Counted from the stretch's first letter, positions 10,471 to 22,432 are shown. The stretch is 64,000 bases of DNA from Chelonoidis abingdonii (GCF_003597395.2 NC_133777.1:58280996-58344995), one strand, 5' to 3'. Numbers and translations are program-made. The notes: generated by a model from the letters alone, not told the origin.

Positions 10471-12160
10471 CGAAGCCGGCCGTGGCCTGCGTGATCAGGT
10501 CCGGTGAAGAGGCGAAGGGAACAGGGTCGACTACCACAAGGTCCAGCAGCGAGAGGAACCAATGCTGCGGGGCACGCCGGAGAACGATCAGAATCAAGCG
10601 GGCCTGTCCACTGCGCACCTCAGAAGGGACCTTGTGAATCAACGGAACGGAGGCAACGCATAGAAGAGGTGCGTCGCCCAGGGAATCAGAAAGGGTCTGC
10701 ACCGAGCCCGGTTCGCCGACCTTGGAAAGAGCAGAACATCAGGCAACTTCCGTGTTCCTGCGGGATGCAAAGAGGTCATATGGGGATGCCCCCACCTCCG
10801 GAAGAGCGACAGGGCGATGTCCAGGCAAGGGACCACTCGTGGGAAGCAAAGGACCGGCTGAGCCGATCACGCCAGCTATTCCGAACACCGGAGAAAGGAA
10901 GCAACTAGGTGAAACGAGTGGGCTATGCAAAGAGTCCCACAACGTCAATGGCCTCTGACAAAGAAGAGGAGACCTCGTACCGCCCTGCTTGATTTCATAG
11001 TATACCGTCGTTTGTTTTCGTGAAACCGAAACACAGCGACCTGGGATTCTGCTGACGGAACGCCTTACAGCCAAGTGACCGCCCTCAATTTCTCGGCACG
11101 TTGATATGTTAGGCGAGTCAGGAGGAGACCAAGCGGCCCTGGGTCCAGCCAGGGCACCTAGGTGGAGCTCCCCCATCCCAAGTCCCGAGGCGCGTTTCAG
11201 GACAGCGAGGGCTGAGGTGGATTGGAACGGAAGGCCCTGCACACACGACGGACCGATTTCCAGCCACCACTGGACGGGAGTGGAGGACGTCCTTTCCCCA
11301 CATCCCTCTCCCCCTTCTTCCTCCTCTCCCTCTCCATGAGGAATCGTGATTACTGTATCTAATGGGCGCCTGGCCGGACGAGCGAGGATGACAGGACTGG
11401 AGCGGGACCCGCTATGAGGTGGAGCCGAGCAGCCCAATCGCCGCCGTGACGAAATAGTGCAGCGACAGGCCCATGTCTGGCCCCAGAGTGTCAGGCAACC
11501 GTTACATATGGAGGTTAGAGGTGCTCGCCTGGCAGCCTCGTGGATTGACAGGCTGTGACCAAACCTGGAAATTCCAGAGCGCACAGCGGAAGAACGAGCC
11601 CGGCCATAGGTGGGATAGAAAGGCATCCGTTAAGACCCTATCCTCTGAGTAGGGGTTGAGTGGACTTTTCCCGTGTTAAGCATTAGCTAGGCTCGTGAAA
11701 AGCGGTGACCATGAGACGGCGCAGGACTCGCTCCCTCTGAGGGGTCCCGGATAACCCAGTGTCGAGGTAGCGAGGAGACACATGCACCTGTTGACGACTT
11801 GCGCGGACGAAGGAGGCAAACTAAAGGCCATGCATTGGTAAACACTCATGGGGCCGTCGAGAGGCCGAAGCGGAGGACGTGAATTGATAATGGCCGGCCG
11901 CCCGCCAACGAAGCGAAGGGAATTCGATGCCCCGGGCGGGAAGATGCTAATGGAAACTAAGCGTCCTGCATGCCGAGGGCGGCGTACCAGTCTCCGGGAG
12001 GGTTCCCACGGGATGGATAATGGTCTCCAGAAGGACCACCATACCGGAACTTAACTTGACCAGGTATTTGTGAGGCTCTCGTGGAGTCGACAATGGATAT
12101 GGGGGTTCTTGAGTCACTCCCCAGCTTGGCACTTTGGGGATCCAGATAAGTAGGTACTAG
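10470..12160 (-). pseudogene. DIRS 1 reverse transcriptase / RNase H / trailing domain, degraded
   Basis: At about 12010-12090 the minus strand gives 'KYLVKLSSGMV' and, one frame over, 'GDWYAALGMQDA', which is RT motif A of DIRS elements. Downstream (lower coordinates), 'SVPLIHKVPSEVRS' and 'ARLILIVLRRAPQHWFLSLL' (10.50-10.70 kb) match the conserved block after RNase H in DIRS pol. Numerous frame changes occur between these blocks and the YxDD motif is not intact. Confidence 0.72.
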
Positions 12161-15100
12161 CGACGTTAAAAACCCCCCTGCCCTTCTCGTTTCTCTGGCC
12201 CCAACCCTTTCCGGGCTCCTCCATGGACTCCTTATGGACGGAGCTTCCTCCTCCTAGAGATCTGCCGCAGAGTGGTCACCGAAGTGGAAGGAGACATGAG
12301 CAGCGAGGTGTTCGGGATCGAAAGGCAGGGTGACAAGAAAGCGAAAGGACTGGTACGGCGGCATACCAAGCGCACGTACCGAGAGCCGGTATGCCTCAGG
12401 CGAACGAACGGAACATTAGTCCACCAAGCTTGTAAGTAAACCCGACCGGCAAAACCCATAGACGCCCAGAGACGGGAGGGCACGGAACAAACACAAAAGC
12501 ACGCGTGGGAGTAAAGGCGAGGAGATGGATCCGCGGTAACGAGGGGACGGGTCCTACAGGCGCCCCTCAGGCGCACCTTCAACAACAAGGGCGTTCGGCC
12601 CGAGACAGGCTATGTGAGGAGACTTGCGCTTGCACCCCCTGTTACTCCGACTCGCGTTCTGCGCTGCCATTCCTGTTGTTGCCACCTGGCAAAGGTCTGC
12701 CTTGGTGCCTGCTGGGGGTATAGGCCTGTGTTGCTGTGAGCGCCTGAATGCAGTATACGCTGGTCTAGATTCCCGGCCCGTATGACTCAGGGTCCCCCAG
12801 GGCGCGCATCAAATGATCACCACTATTGTCTCGAGGCTTGCAGCCCGAGGTGCAGTCTTGGTCCAAAACAGCCCTGGCCCTCAACGAAGGATCCTGGAAT
12901 GGTATAATTGGATTCCGGAAGGAAGCCAGAGACCTAAACACGAAATGCGGCGGCATTGTGACTCCGGAGGCCAGAGTCCTGGCGGCCGAGTCTGCAGCGC
13001 CAAAGCCGCCTGAGGAAAGACGCGTGACCTCCTCGTCAAGCGAGAGCGGCAAACTCCTGACGAGCGTCCTACGGGCAGCAGCTCCTTAAGATTTATCAGG
13101 CGCCACCAGGTGTGTATGTAGCGATGGAGAGCTGCTGTTGGAAACCCGCAGCTGCAGGCGCCTGCGGATAGACTTGCGGCCAAGCAGGCCATAACGCCTC
13201 GCCTCTAGACTTGGGCCGGAGCTGTGCCCTGGCGCTCTTCTCATTCACAGATATGACGACGAGGAACACGGGGCGGGTGGACATATAGTACTCATAGCCC
13301 TTCGAGGACCTGTATACCTCGACACCCCGAGCGCGGGGGAATGGAAGCCGGTGACTGCCAGATGGTGGTGGCATGGCTTGGGTGGTCCTTATGTAAGGCA
13401 GGGCGACACGAGTGGCGGCATCCGCCGAGCAGGAATTGCTCACGACCGGGTCCTCATCTCGGAGACCCTCGCCTGGTATGGCTCTATTTTGCGCCATCGC
13501 CTGAGGAGGTCCTGGTGCCCTGATGTTCCACTTGGGGGGCGGTATGGTGATGTCTCCCCGCCACCCACCTCATTCCTGGGAGAGGACGACGAGAGAGACC
13601 TGGCAGGAGCGGAGTCTGGGTGCGGCTCAGACATGGGCACCGGCGTCTGACTCTTGTGGAGTGCTCAGGATTGAGGATGAGACGACTGTCTATCCGTAGG
13701 GATGGAGGAGGGCGTGAAGAAAGAAGCTCCGAGACCCTGTGCTTCAAGACGACGACCGCGAGGAATTTGCTGGGGCCTGGGCTTGGTGATATCTCGCAGG
13801 GTCCAGAAGCCCACGGCTGAGGACCTGTCCTGCTGAGTCTCGGAGAAGAGCAGCGGTCTTCAGGTCAAGTACACACTGACCGCTCCGCGAAGACTGACCC
13901 CTGGCGAGAGGCCACAAGGGGGCCGAACGGGAGTCGTACAGCGTCCTGCACTCCAGGCGGCGAACCTCCTCGGTGCCGGGATCATGCGATCCACGTGCCG
14001 TGATCTGCGATACCCGGCCTGACGCGCGAGCTCGGACCGAAGACTTCCTGCCATGCACCAGCGCCGCGAACTGCCGAGCAGGTCGACGGATCTGGGCGAT
14101 CGCAATCGACGGGGAACACTTTCGAGTCTCCGGTCTTGGAATAACGGTGGCGGAAGCCAGAACAGTGCCGGTTGGAAGGAGCCACGTACGCAAGCGGTAC
14201 CGAGCGTGGGGGCAGGAGGACGACTGGCGACCGCGAGTACGACCGGTATCGTCGTGGAAGCGGTGCGGGATGCGACGCGCGTCCTGTGAGCGAGGACCTC
14301 CTCGGATGAGATCGGATGCCGAGATCATGACATGTGCCAAGCCGGAGATCCCGGGGACGGTTGCTCGCCATCGGCGTGGGCTTGCCCTTACAGACGTGCA
14401 GTACACCCGCACCGGCGGTTGCCAGGGGTTGCAGCACAGGCTCGTTAGAGCATGAGGTCCCTGGGCAAGAGAAGCGGGTCTCAGGCGCTGGACGGGAACA
14501 TAGCTCAACCCAGATCTTGGCGGGGAGCTGAGAGTATCGGACTCGACGAACGCGCCCAGAGTCGACGAAGTCCCTGGAACGGCCGACCCGGCCAGCGAGA
14601 TACCGCACCGAGTGCTCGTCTTTTCGAGGCAGCTTCACTGGGGTAGAGCGAGTAGACAGTCACTCTTCCTCTGAACCGGTGCCAGAAGGTCAGGCTGCAG
14701 CGGCGTCTTTTGCGGCACCAGAAGTGGTCCGGGTCGCAGCCCGAAGCGGCACTCTGGTCGAGTGACAGGATTAAGCGCCGCTCTTCATCAGGAGCGGCTT
14801 AGGCGACTGGTCTGCTCCTTCTGGTCCTCGTTGATCAATAGCAGTGGCCTTGCAAATCGGCACTTCTCGGAGATGCGATTCCCCCGGCACTTCAAAGTCA
14901 GGCGTCGTGCGGATTCGCTGGTGGGCATCGGCTCTTACAGGCCGAGCACGGTTGAACCCGGCAAACCAGAGCATGGAGCCCGGGCACGGGGAAGGGGCTA
15001 GCGACCCCGAACCGCTAACTATATACACTTAGGAACTAATAAAACTAACAACTAATACTAAACTAATGAACTATACATTTAAACTTAGAACATAAACTTA

Positions 15101-15183
15101 GAAACACATGAACGAGAGAGCGTAGAGACGTCGGAGGACAGCTTATGCCGTGCTCCACAGTTCCATACGACGACCGCGGTAGA
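12160..15183 (-). pseudogene. DIRS 1 gag-like region and leader, degraded
   Basis: Around 13.2-13.35 kb the minus strand encodes 'SSKGYEYYMSTRPVFLVV' followed by 'VNEKSARAQLRPKS', which fits the central block of vertebrate DIRS gag proteins. Other segments here (for example 12765-13052) are open in one frame or another but cannot be joined without frameshifts. The region from about 14.0 to 15.1 kb is CpG-dense and would include the 5' part of gag and the leader. Confidence 0.65.
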
Positions 15184-15357
15184 AGGAGACTGAGGAGCGG
15201 GCGGCGGCAGGCTTATTATTACCCGCTATGGCGGCGCCACTCTAGGGGGCGACCTGCCGGCCCGCTGGAGTTGCTAGGGTAAAAGTCTTCCGACGAACGT
15301 GCACGCGCAGCGCGTACACCTACTGGAATGGATATGAGCAATCACTCGAAGAAGAAG
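15184..15357. repeat. DIRS 1 right (5') inverted terminal repeat
   Basis: Inverted copy of the left repeat, ending 'gatatgagcaatcactcgaa' then gaagaa at the outer edge. The outer edge matches the second half of the ICR. For the minus-strand open reading frames this is the 5' terminus. Confidence 0.88.
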
Positions 15358-15540
15358 TGTTATTTTTGACAAATGACATTGCAAATAGAACCACCCAGGT
15401 TAGTCACACTAATATAACTAATAGGGGCTATAGGAGTACAGTAACTCTTCGCTTAAATTGTAGTTATATTTCTGAAAAATGCCATTTTAATTGAAATGAT
15501 GTTAAGCAAATCCAATTTCCCCAGAAGAATTAATGTAAAT

Positions 15541-16318
15541 AGGAGGGGGACTGGTGCAGAAGCCTGGCCAGTCTCAGCCAGGGGCGTGGGAGAGGGGGGA
15601 GACAGTGTGGAGGACTTGGCTGGGCCCCTCCAGGCAAGTGTGTCTTGAGGAAGCCCGGCCGGGGCAGGCCCTGGCCTGGCTGACCGCTCCACTGCCGAGG
15701 GGCTGGAGCAATTTCCGGCCCTGGCTGTGCTGCTGGCTCAGCCCAGCAGGTAGTGTCACCTCCCAGCAGGGCCGGTAAGTCCAGCCAGGAGGCAGGGCTT
15801 GGGGGAGTGGGTCTGTGGGGAGTATAGGGGTGCTGGGCTCTGAAGGGGCGAGGAAGATCTGTGTGTTGTGACACTAGGGAGTGGAGGGTTCTGTGGAGGG
15901 TGCTGGGCAGCTGTGGCGGGGCTGTGGGCAGGAGTGGTGGTGTGCAGGGCGCTGTGCATTTGTGGGTAGGTCTGGGCAGGGTGCTGAGCACAGTGGGTCT
16001 GGGGGGCCTCTGACCATAGGGAGTCGGGGGGTGTTGGGCAGGGTGGGGGAGCGGCGGGGTGTGGCATGGGCCTGCCCCCGAGGGGAAGGGCATGCTGGCA
16101 GCACAGGGACGGGCAGGCCACTGTGCGTCTGGCAACTGCCATTTTGTAAATGGTGCCCTCAGATTGGGCAGAGCTGGGCTTCCCCTGCCATGCCATGCTC
16201 CATTGCCTCTGGCTGGCCACTCACTCCAGGGACTGACTTCCCCACGCCATGCTCCATTGCCTCCATGGGGGCCCACAAATGTTTGGCGCCGGGCCCACAA
16301 AAGGTTAATCCAGCACTG
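15541..16318. mobile_element. GC-rich hAT-like fragment
   Basis: The right end reads 'ccgggcccacaaaaggttaa' then TCCAGCACTG. Its inverse, CAGTGCTGGATTAACC, is a hAT-type terminus of a family common in turtles ('...GGGCCC...GCGCC...'). The interior is GC-rich with irregular 'ggggtgctgggc' repeats that generate long spurious frames on both strands. I could not locate a matching left terminus, so it is taken as truncated; the left boundary is approximate. Confidence 0.55.
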
Positions 16319-17076
16319 CTTACAAATGTAGAATTATGTACAAAAAATAACTGCATTCAAAAATAAAACAATTTAAAACCTACAAGTCCACTCAGTCCTA
16401 CTTCAGCCAATCACTCAAACAAACAAGTTTGTTTACAATTTGCAGGAGATAATGCTGCCTGCTTCTTTTTTACGTCACCTGAAAGTGAGAACAGGCATTC
16501 TCATGGCACCATTGTAGCCGGCGTCGCAAAATATTTACATGCCAGATCCACTACAAATTCATATGTTCCTTCATGCTTCAACCACCATTCCAGAGGACAT
16601 GCGTCCATGCTGACGGGTTCTGCTCAATAGTGATCCAAAGCAGAATGGACTGATGCTTGTTTGTCTTAGCAATTGGTTGAACAAGAAGTAGGACTGAATG
16701 GATCTGTAGGCTCTAAAGTTTTACATTGTTTTGTTTTTGAATGCAGTTATGGAACAAAAAAAACCTACACTTGTAAGTTACATTTTCACGATAAAGAGCT
16801 TGCACCACAGTACTTGTATGAGGTGAATTGAAAAATACTATTTCTTTTGTTTATCATTTTTAAAGTGTAAATATCTGTAATAAAAAATAATATCAAGTGA
16901 GCTCTGTACACTTTGTATCCTGTGTGTAATAGACATCAATATATTTGAAAATGTAGAAAAACATCCAAAATATTTAATACATTTCAATTGATATTCTATT
17001 GTTTAATAGTGCGATTAATCATAATTAATTTTTTGAGTTAATCACCTGAATTAACTGTGATTAATCAACAGCCCTA
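16319..17076. mobile_element. hAT transposon remnant in fold-back arrangement
   Basis: The segment 16345-16430 (antisense) and 16650-16760 (sense) are inverted copies of the same hAT 3' region ('aagtaggactga' with 'tgtaggct' on one side, their complements on the other). The right arm continues through an AT-rich 3' region to a terminal 'gattaatcaacagccctag', whose inverse CTAGGGCTGTTGATTAATC is a hAT-like terminus. Between the arms is antisense transposase C-terminal sequence. Confidence 0.75.
16425..16608 (-). pseudogene. hAT transposase C-terminal dimerisation domain, fragment
   Basis: The minus strand reads 'MDACPLEWWLKHEGTYEF', then 'KYFATPATMVP', a stop, and 'ECLFSLSGD...AALSPAN'. This is the hATC dimerisation block (the 'LEWW...PATSVPSERLFS...G' pattern) of Ac-like hAT transposases. 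A stop replaces the residue after the VP, and part of the domain is lost. It is a fossil with no catalytic domain. Confidence 0.85.
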
Positions 17077-17202
17077 GCATTTAGTGATATTGTTGTAGCA
17101 ACAACCTGATTAAGATGCCTGTTTCTCTCACTGAATTAGACAGTGTAACTCTGGAATTCTTTAGGGAACATTTCTAGGGCGGCCAACCTCAGAAACATCC
17201 TC

Positions 17203-17670
17203 GTTATAACTAAGGCTACGATTTTGTTACAGAGGTCACAGAAGTCACGGAATCCGTGACTTCCAAAGACCTCCTTGACTTAAGCCCCAGTGGCTGAGAG
17301 CTGCAGGGTCCCACCGCCTCCTGCAATGGCATGGAGCTGTAAGGTACCCCCAGCCGCCATGGGCAGTAAGGTACCCCCAGCAGCTCCCCAGCCACTGTGA
17401 GGAGGGGGCAGGGGGATCTCCACAGCTCCCCAGGTTCTGCGGGAAAGGGGGCAGGGGACCCTGGTGCTCTGAGCCCACCCGCGGGTGTTGGGAGCCCTAG
17501 ACCTCCCAGCCACCCCGCAGTTGCCCAGACCTTTCCCATTTTATCATGGATAATTTTAGTAAAAGTCAGGGACAAGTCAAAGGTTTCCATTAATTCTTCT
17601 TTATTGACCATGACTTGTCTGTGACTTTTACTAAAAATATCCATGACAAAAGCTTAGCCTTAGTTATAAC
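17203..17670. mobile_element. MITE, 468 bp, 26-bp inverted ends
   Basis: Left end 'gttataactaaggctacgat' followed by tttgt. The reverse complement of the right end is 'gttataactaaggctaagct' followed by tttgt. The interior has further self-complementary blocks ('gaatccgtgacttcc', 'catggataatttt'/'aaaaatatccatg'). The flanks fit a TA-type duplication, which would suggest a Tc1/mariner relative, but superfamily is not certain. Frames inside are not genes. Confidence 0.7.
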
Positions 17671-19359
17671 AACTGAACAAACAAGCAGCCACTAAAACAC
17701 CACATGGACAGTTTTAGAAGTAAATCTGCACACTGGTTCAGGACACCAGGGATGTTTATTGGTTGATTTCCCTGCAGGTGGTTCCATTAACAATGTTAAA
17801 TAAGTGCTAAGCAGACATGCAGTTATGGACTTCATACCACTTCCTGAGCACTTCAGACAGATTACCTGTCTAAATTTCCCTAATTTTATATTTCTGCAAA
17901 TAAAGTGCTTTGCTCTTGGTGCCTCCCATCTTAGGCTAAATTTTGCCTTCAGTTAATAGTATGTAATCAATGGGGTGACACAGATGTAAGTGAAGAGAGA
18001 GTCTAACTCTTCCTTTTTGTGATTATTTTTAGGGAGCAATCATGTTTAATTTTCAACAATATAAAGAGGTTGTTTTTTGCTACTAAATATACAAGTGCTT
18101 TTATATGTAGCATACATTGTCACTGTCTCATTCCAAGTACATCTAAGTTAACAGCTAAAAGCTAGAAGCATTGGTTTGAAGACTGACAGGCAAACAAGTT
18201 CTATTCAGAAGACACAATATTAATTCAATTAAGTACCATGTTTGGTTATAATATTTAAAATTTGAATTCTTCTATTGGAGAAGTAGTCTATAATTTGGAA
18301 AAGAGTTTTTTTTCATTCTGTTTACATTACACTGAAAGTAGTTCGTTCACATTCCACCATTACTTTTTATATCAATAAGTTGCATGGTAATAACTTATTA
18401 TGGTATATCCTTTTCTGCAAGAGTTCATATACGTTTAAATTAAAAGGAGAGTATCTAAAGTTTATTTACTACTTTTGGACCATAGCAGTATATAGGGGCA
18501 GATCCACAGCTGATGTAAATCAAAATAGCTCCATTGACCCCAGTAGACTTACACCAGTTGAAGACAGGAATGTTGTAAAATCAAACATGGATAAAATTCA
18601 GCCCTCACATACTCGTCTATTTCCCATTAACTTCCATAGGGATGTAACATTGTAGAATATGGTCCATATTTGTAAAAAGAAAAGTTTTTGTTTTCTGTAT
18701 GCAGCATGTATTGAGTAATAATTTGATTTACTGTTCAATGGCTGCAACATAAAACAGAACTTAGTCTTCATTGTTCTCTTTTTTAAAAAACAACTGAAGA
18801 ACAATAACTCTGAACTGTCTTTTCCATTGTGAAAATAGTATAGAATGTATTTATTTCAATCCCAAAACTTCCTTGACTTACCAGTTATGTAGAAGACTAC
18901 TTGAGCTACCAGGCTCAGAGCACAGAAACTATGTCCAGTACTGTAATTTTATTTTATTAGCTGCTTTATGGTAACTATTAATAACCACTGTAAGATGTGT
19001 AAATTTGCTGATTCTGTTATTTTAGTAAAAGGTACTACGTAAAATGTGAAAGCTTTATGTTCTTATCCCTGTACTCTACAGCAATCCATCATTACAGAAT
19101 CTCTTTTCTAGAACCTTAATCATTTTCACAGTACAGCTCCAAACCTCCTCAGTCACAGGTGGCATATTATTAAATGCCCACTTATAAAGATGATGCGTTA
19201 ACTGCTATACTTTTTGAATTAATGGAGAATCCATATCTACATAGTCGGGAAATGTAAAGAAGTGAAGGAGTTTGCTTCTATGAATACTGCTAATTAGTAA
19301 ATTCATTGCAAATTATTTGCCTACAATTGTACCTCAAAAGGAAAATGGAAGAAGAGGAG
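17671..19359. other. No gene recognised
   Basis: AT-rich sequence; around 18495-18560 there is a weak palindromic-MITE-like block ('gcagatccacagctgatgta' with 'gacttacaccagttg'). No exon with splice signals and conserved coding was seen. Confidence 0.5.
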
Positions 19360-19589
19360 GTTACTCACCAGTGCAGTAACTGATGTTCTTCGAGATGGGT
19401 GTCCCTGTGAGTGTCCACTCCAGGTGTCGGTGTGCTCTGCACCTTCGCTTGGAGATTTTTACGGCAGTACCCACACAGGCCTCATGCGCTAACCATGTCT
19501 CAGTTTGCGCGGCTGGGCTCCTCAGTTCTGTCTCTACAATGGAGACCGCTCCAACTTCAAAGCAGAGCGGAAGCGGGCGGGTAGTGGAG

Positions 19590-19690
19590 CACCCACAGGG
19601 ACACCCATCTCGAAGAATGTCAGTTACTGCACAGGTGAGTAACCTCCTCTTCTTCTTCAAGAGATGTCCTTGTGGGTGAAAAGTGCCCTA
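19590..19690. repeat. DIRS 2 internal complementary region
   Basis: Contains the inverse of the left terminus ('acacccatctcgaagaatgt', 'cagttactgcacaggtgagt') running into 'aacctcctcttcttcttcaa' and gagatgtccttgtgggtg, which would be the inverse of the absent right terminus. The recombinase reading frame on the minus strand ends inside it. Confidence 0.8.
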
Positions 19691-20610
19691 ACAGAAGTTG
19701 GAGAAGTTATGTTCTTCAGCTGATAACAAAGATGGATGCAGCCCATTATCCAATTAGTAAGTCTCAGGTTAGAAACGGGTGTACCTCTGGATCGCTCCAC
19801 GATGGAAACAAAGAGTTTCAGGAAGTCCTAAAAGGTGTAGTCCTGTCCAAATAAAAGGATAATGTGCTGCACATGTCTAGCGTGTGCATCATTGACTCAA
19901 AAAGGTAGGCAAATGAATAGGTTCGCTGATGTAAAAAGACAAGTGCATCTTGGGAAGAAATTTGGATGCATTCAGACAGTGACTCAGTCCTTAAAAAAAT
20001 ACAATCTACGGTGAGTCAGCCAGGAGCACTCCAATTTCTCCGGCACATCTGGCAGATGTAATTAGAACTAAAAACACAGTTTTCATGGAGAGATGCAGGA
20101 GAGAGCATGTTGCTAGCAGTTCAAATGGTTGGTGCATCAAGCATGTGAGGACTAAGTGAAGGTCCCAAGGTGGAGTAGGTGGTTTAATGTCCAGATATAG
20201 GGACTGGAGGCCCTTGAGGAACTGCTTTGTCTCCGGTCTTGTGGTGAAATGCCATAATTGCAGCTAGAGAGCCCCAATAGTTTAAGTTCTAAGAGACAGT
20301 CGAGTATTAGCAGAAGAGGCACGGTTTGTTTGGCTGCTCACCAGTGGATGAATATCGTCCACTTATGAAGATAGCTGGTACATGTGGACTGTGTTCTATG
20401 TAACAGTACAGTTTGTACCTGTTCAGAGCAGTCTATTTCCTCATTCAAGAAACACTGAGGAGCCATGCTTTGAGGTGTAGCATGGTTATGTTGGGCTGGT
20501 ACAGTTGACTGCTGCGCTGTAATAATAGGTTCGGAAGGAGGGGAAGTGGAATCAGCAGGCAAACAGACGTCTTCGTTAGAAATGGGTACCATGCCTGTCT
20601 GGGCCATCTA
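19660..20610 (-). pseudogene. DIRS 2 tyrosine recombinase, degraded
   Basis: Starts with a core-binding block 'VQTVLLHRTQSTCTSYLHKW' (20338-20607 frame). It continues with 'FLKGLQSLYLDIKPPTPPWD', 'LHLVLTCLMHQPFELLAT' and 'MKTVFLVLITSARCAGEIG' (about 20030-20225), the last corresponding to the conserved region around the first catalytic Arg in DIRS recombinases. Downstream are 'HPKF'-like and 'SNLRLTNWIMGCIHLCYQLK' stretches in shifting frames. Stops and frameshifts show it is inactive. Confidence 0.82.
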
Positions 20611-21480
20611 GGGGCTATTAGTATGACCCTGGCACTATCTGCCCATATTTTGAGCAATACTCTATGGAGAAGTGGTATCGGAGGGAATGCATACAGTAAA
20701 TTATCACTCCATTGGATCATTAATACATCTCCCATGGAGTGATTCCCTTGGCCCACTCTGGAGCAGAATTCCGGACACTTTTTATTGGTTGTGGTTGCAA
20801 AAAAGTCCAGTTGTGGGTAGCCCCATATTTTGAATATGTTGTGTAGGATGGTCTCATTTATCTACCATTCATGATCTAGGGGAAAAGCTCTGCTGAGCTC
20901 GTCCGCAGTGGTATTTAGAGAACCGAGTAGGTAGGAGGCTGAGATTCAGATACTGTGTTGGATGCACCAATTCCAAAGCTTCATAGCTTCGGTGCAAAGT
21001 GAGTAGGACCGAGCTCCCCCTTGTCTGTTTATATAAAACATGGAGGCAATGTTGTCGGTCATGATCCCGATGTTTTGGTTTTTGATGAATGGGAGAAAAT
21101 GGAGGCAGGCATTGCGTACCACTCAGAACTCTAGAAGGTTTATGTGTAGTAAGGCTTTGGTAGGGGACCAAAGCCTCTGAGTGGTATGATGCACCATGTG
21201 TGCCCACCAACCAGTGAGGGATGTATTTGTAGTAATTATAACAGAGGGGGGAGTCCTGTAGGAATGGGACTCCTGAGCAAAGGTTATGTGGAAGGGTCCA
21301 CCATATGAGTGAGTCCTTAACTTTGGTAGGTATGGATAGGCATCTGTTTAAGCCGTGTACATTTGGTCTGTAGACAGTGGTCATCCAGCCTTGAAAGTAC
21401 CGCATGTACAGGCATGCATTCCTGACCACAAAAGTACAAGAGGCCATATGGCAAAAAGTTGTAAACAGTTGCAGACAGTG
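20445..21480 (-). pseudogene. DIRS 2 RNase H and trailing conserved block
   Basis: The 20869-21447 frame begins 'MASCTFVVRNACLYMRYFQG', followed by 'TKVKDSLIWWTLPHNLCSGV' typical of the RT-to-RNase H junction in vertebrate DIRS elements. It then gives RNase H-like sequence with 'VGTHGASYHSEALVPYQSL' in an altered frame. At 20445-20756 'DNLLYAFPPIPLLHRVLLKI' and 'ARVILIAPRWPRQAWYPFL' form the conserved block after RNase H. Several frame changes separate the blocks. Confidence 0.82.
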
Positions 21481-21559
21481 ACCTGAGGGTTGTTCCGCAG
21501 CTTGGCAACCAGATTCCTTATGATGTTGAATCTGCTGAGTGGGAGAGATGCATGTCCGG

Positions 21560-22390
21560 TTATGGAGTCAAAGTGTGCACCTATGAACTCCAGTTGTTGA
21601 GTAGGAGTCAGTGGATTTATTTTTGTTTATTTGTAGGCCAAGATCCTGGAAACAGTCGATGGTCATCTGTGTGGCTTGAACGGCCTCCTCAAAAGTCTGT
21701 ACTTTGAGCTGGCAATCGTCCAGGTAAGGAAAAATTATCACTCCTTTTTTCCTCAGGTGAGCCATTACTACCGTGAGAATCTTGGAGAAATGCAGAGTGC
21801 TGCTGAGAGGCCAAAGGGCAGAACCTGTATTGGTAGTGATTTGAGCCCATTAACAAATCTGAGAAAACGCCTGTGGGCAGGATGTATAGTCACATGAAAA
21901 TAGGCATCCTGCAGATCTAGGGCTGAAAACCAGTCTCCCTGCTCCAATACTGAAATTATGGTTGTGAGGGTAACCATTTTGAATTTTGCTTTTTGACAAA
22001 CTTGTTGAGTCATCTGAGGTCGCAAATGGGCCACCATCCCCCATTTTTCTTTTCTGTTAAAAAATAGTGGGAGTAAAACCCCTTTCCTTTGTGTTGGCTG
22101 GGCACTGTCTCCACTGCTCCTATTTGCAGGAGATGTTGTATCTCTCGGTGTAGCAAGTGGTCATGCGAGGGGTCCCTAAAGAGAGATGGGGTGGGAGGGG
22201 TGGTATAGACAGAAAGGGAATGGAGTAGCCCAATCTGATGACCTCTAGGGCCCATTTGTCCATAGTGATGACCTGCCAGTTGTAGTAGAAAGGGAGCAAA
22301 TGGTGCGCAAAAATCTGGGTGAATAGTATGAGTGCTAGAGTGGGTGGGAGGTCTTCTATACCCTCGACCAAGGCTTCAAATCTGCTTCTT
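21560..22390 (-). pseudogene. DIRS 2 reverse transcriptase
   Basis: Three adjoining minus-strand frames give, in order, 'LLQIGAVETVP' and 'GFYSHYFLTEKKNGGW' (fingers), 'GDWFSALDLQDAYFHVTIHP' (motif A with the catalytic Asp), 'VLPFGLSAA' (motif B region) and 'IIFPYLDDCQLK' (motif C, YLDD). The order and motifs are those of DIRS/Ty3-like RTs. Only one or two frameshifts and a damaged 'DLR' block interrupt it, so it is better preserved than in DIRS 1. Confidence 0.9.
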
Positions 22391-22432
22391 AGGTGGAGGG
22401 GGTTGGGATGGTGTCAACGGTGTGGGGTGTCG

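Larger units (their letters stand above)
9024..15357 (-). mobile_element. DIRS retrotransposon 1, near full length
   Basis: A 6.3-kb element with inverted terminal repeats (about 9024-9220 and 15184-15357) sharing blocks such as 'ttgctcatatccattccagt' and 'cgttcgtcggaagacttt'. On the minus strand, from right to left, are gag-like sequence, a reverse transcriptase, an RNase H-like region and a tyrosine recombinase. An internal complementary region lies beside the left (3') repeat. This is the diagnostic DIRS layout: these elements integrate through a tyrosine recombinase and make no target-site duplication, and none is seen. All reading frames are shattered by small indels, although CpG is abundant throughout. 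It contrasts with its AT-rich flanks in base composition. Confidence 0.92.

Noticed and set aside
10338..14646. Many plus-strand frames of 60-160 codons
   Set aside because: They lie antisense to the degraded DIRS genes in CpG-rich DNA; no domain is recognisable.
15530..16366. Frames up to 256 codons on both strands
   Set aside because: GC-rich low-complexity repeat associated with a hAT-like terminus; no recognisable protein.
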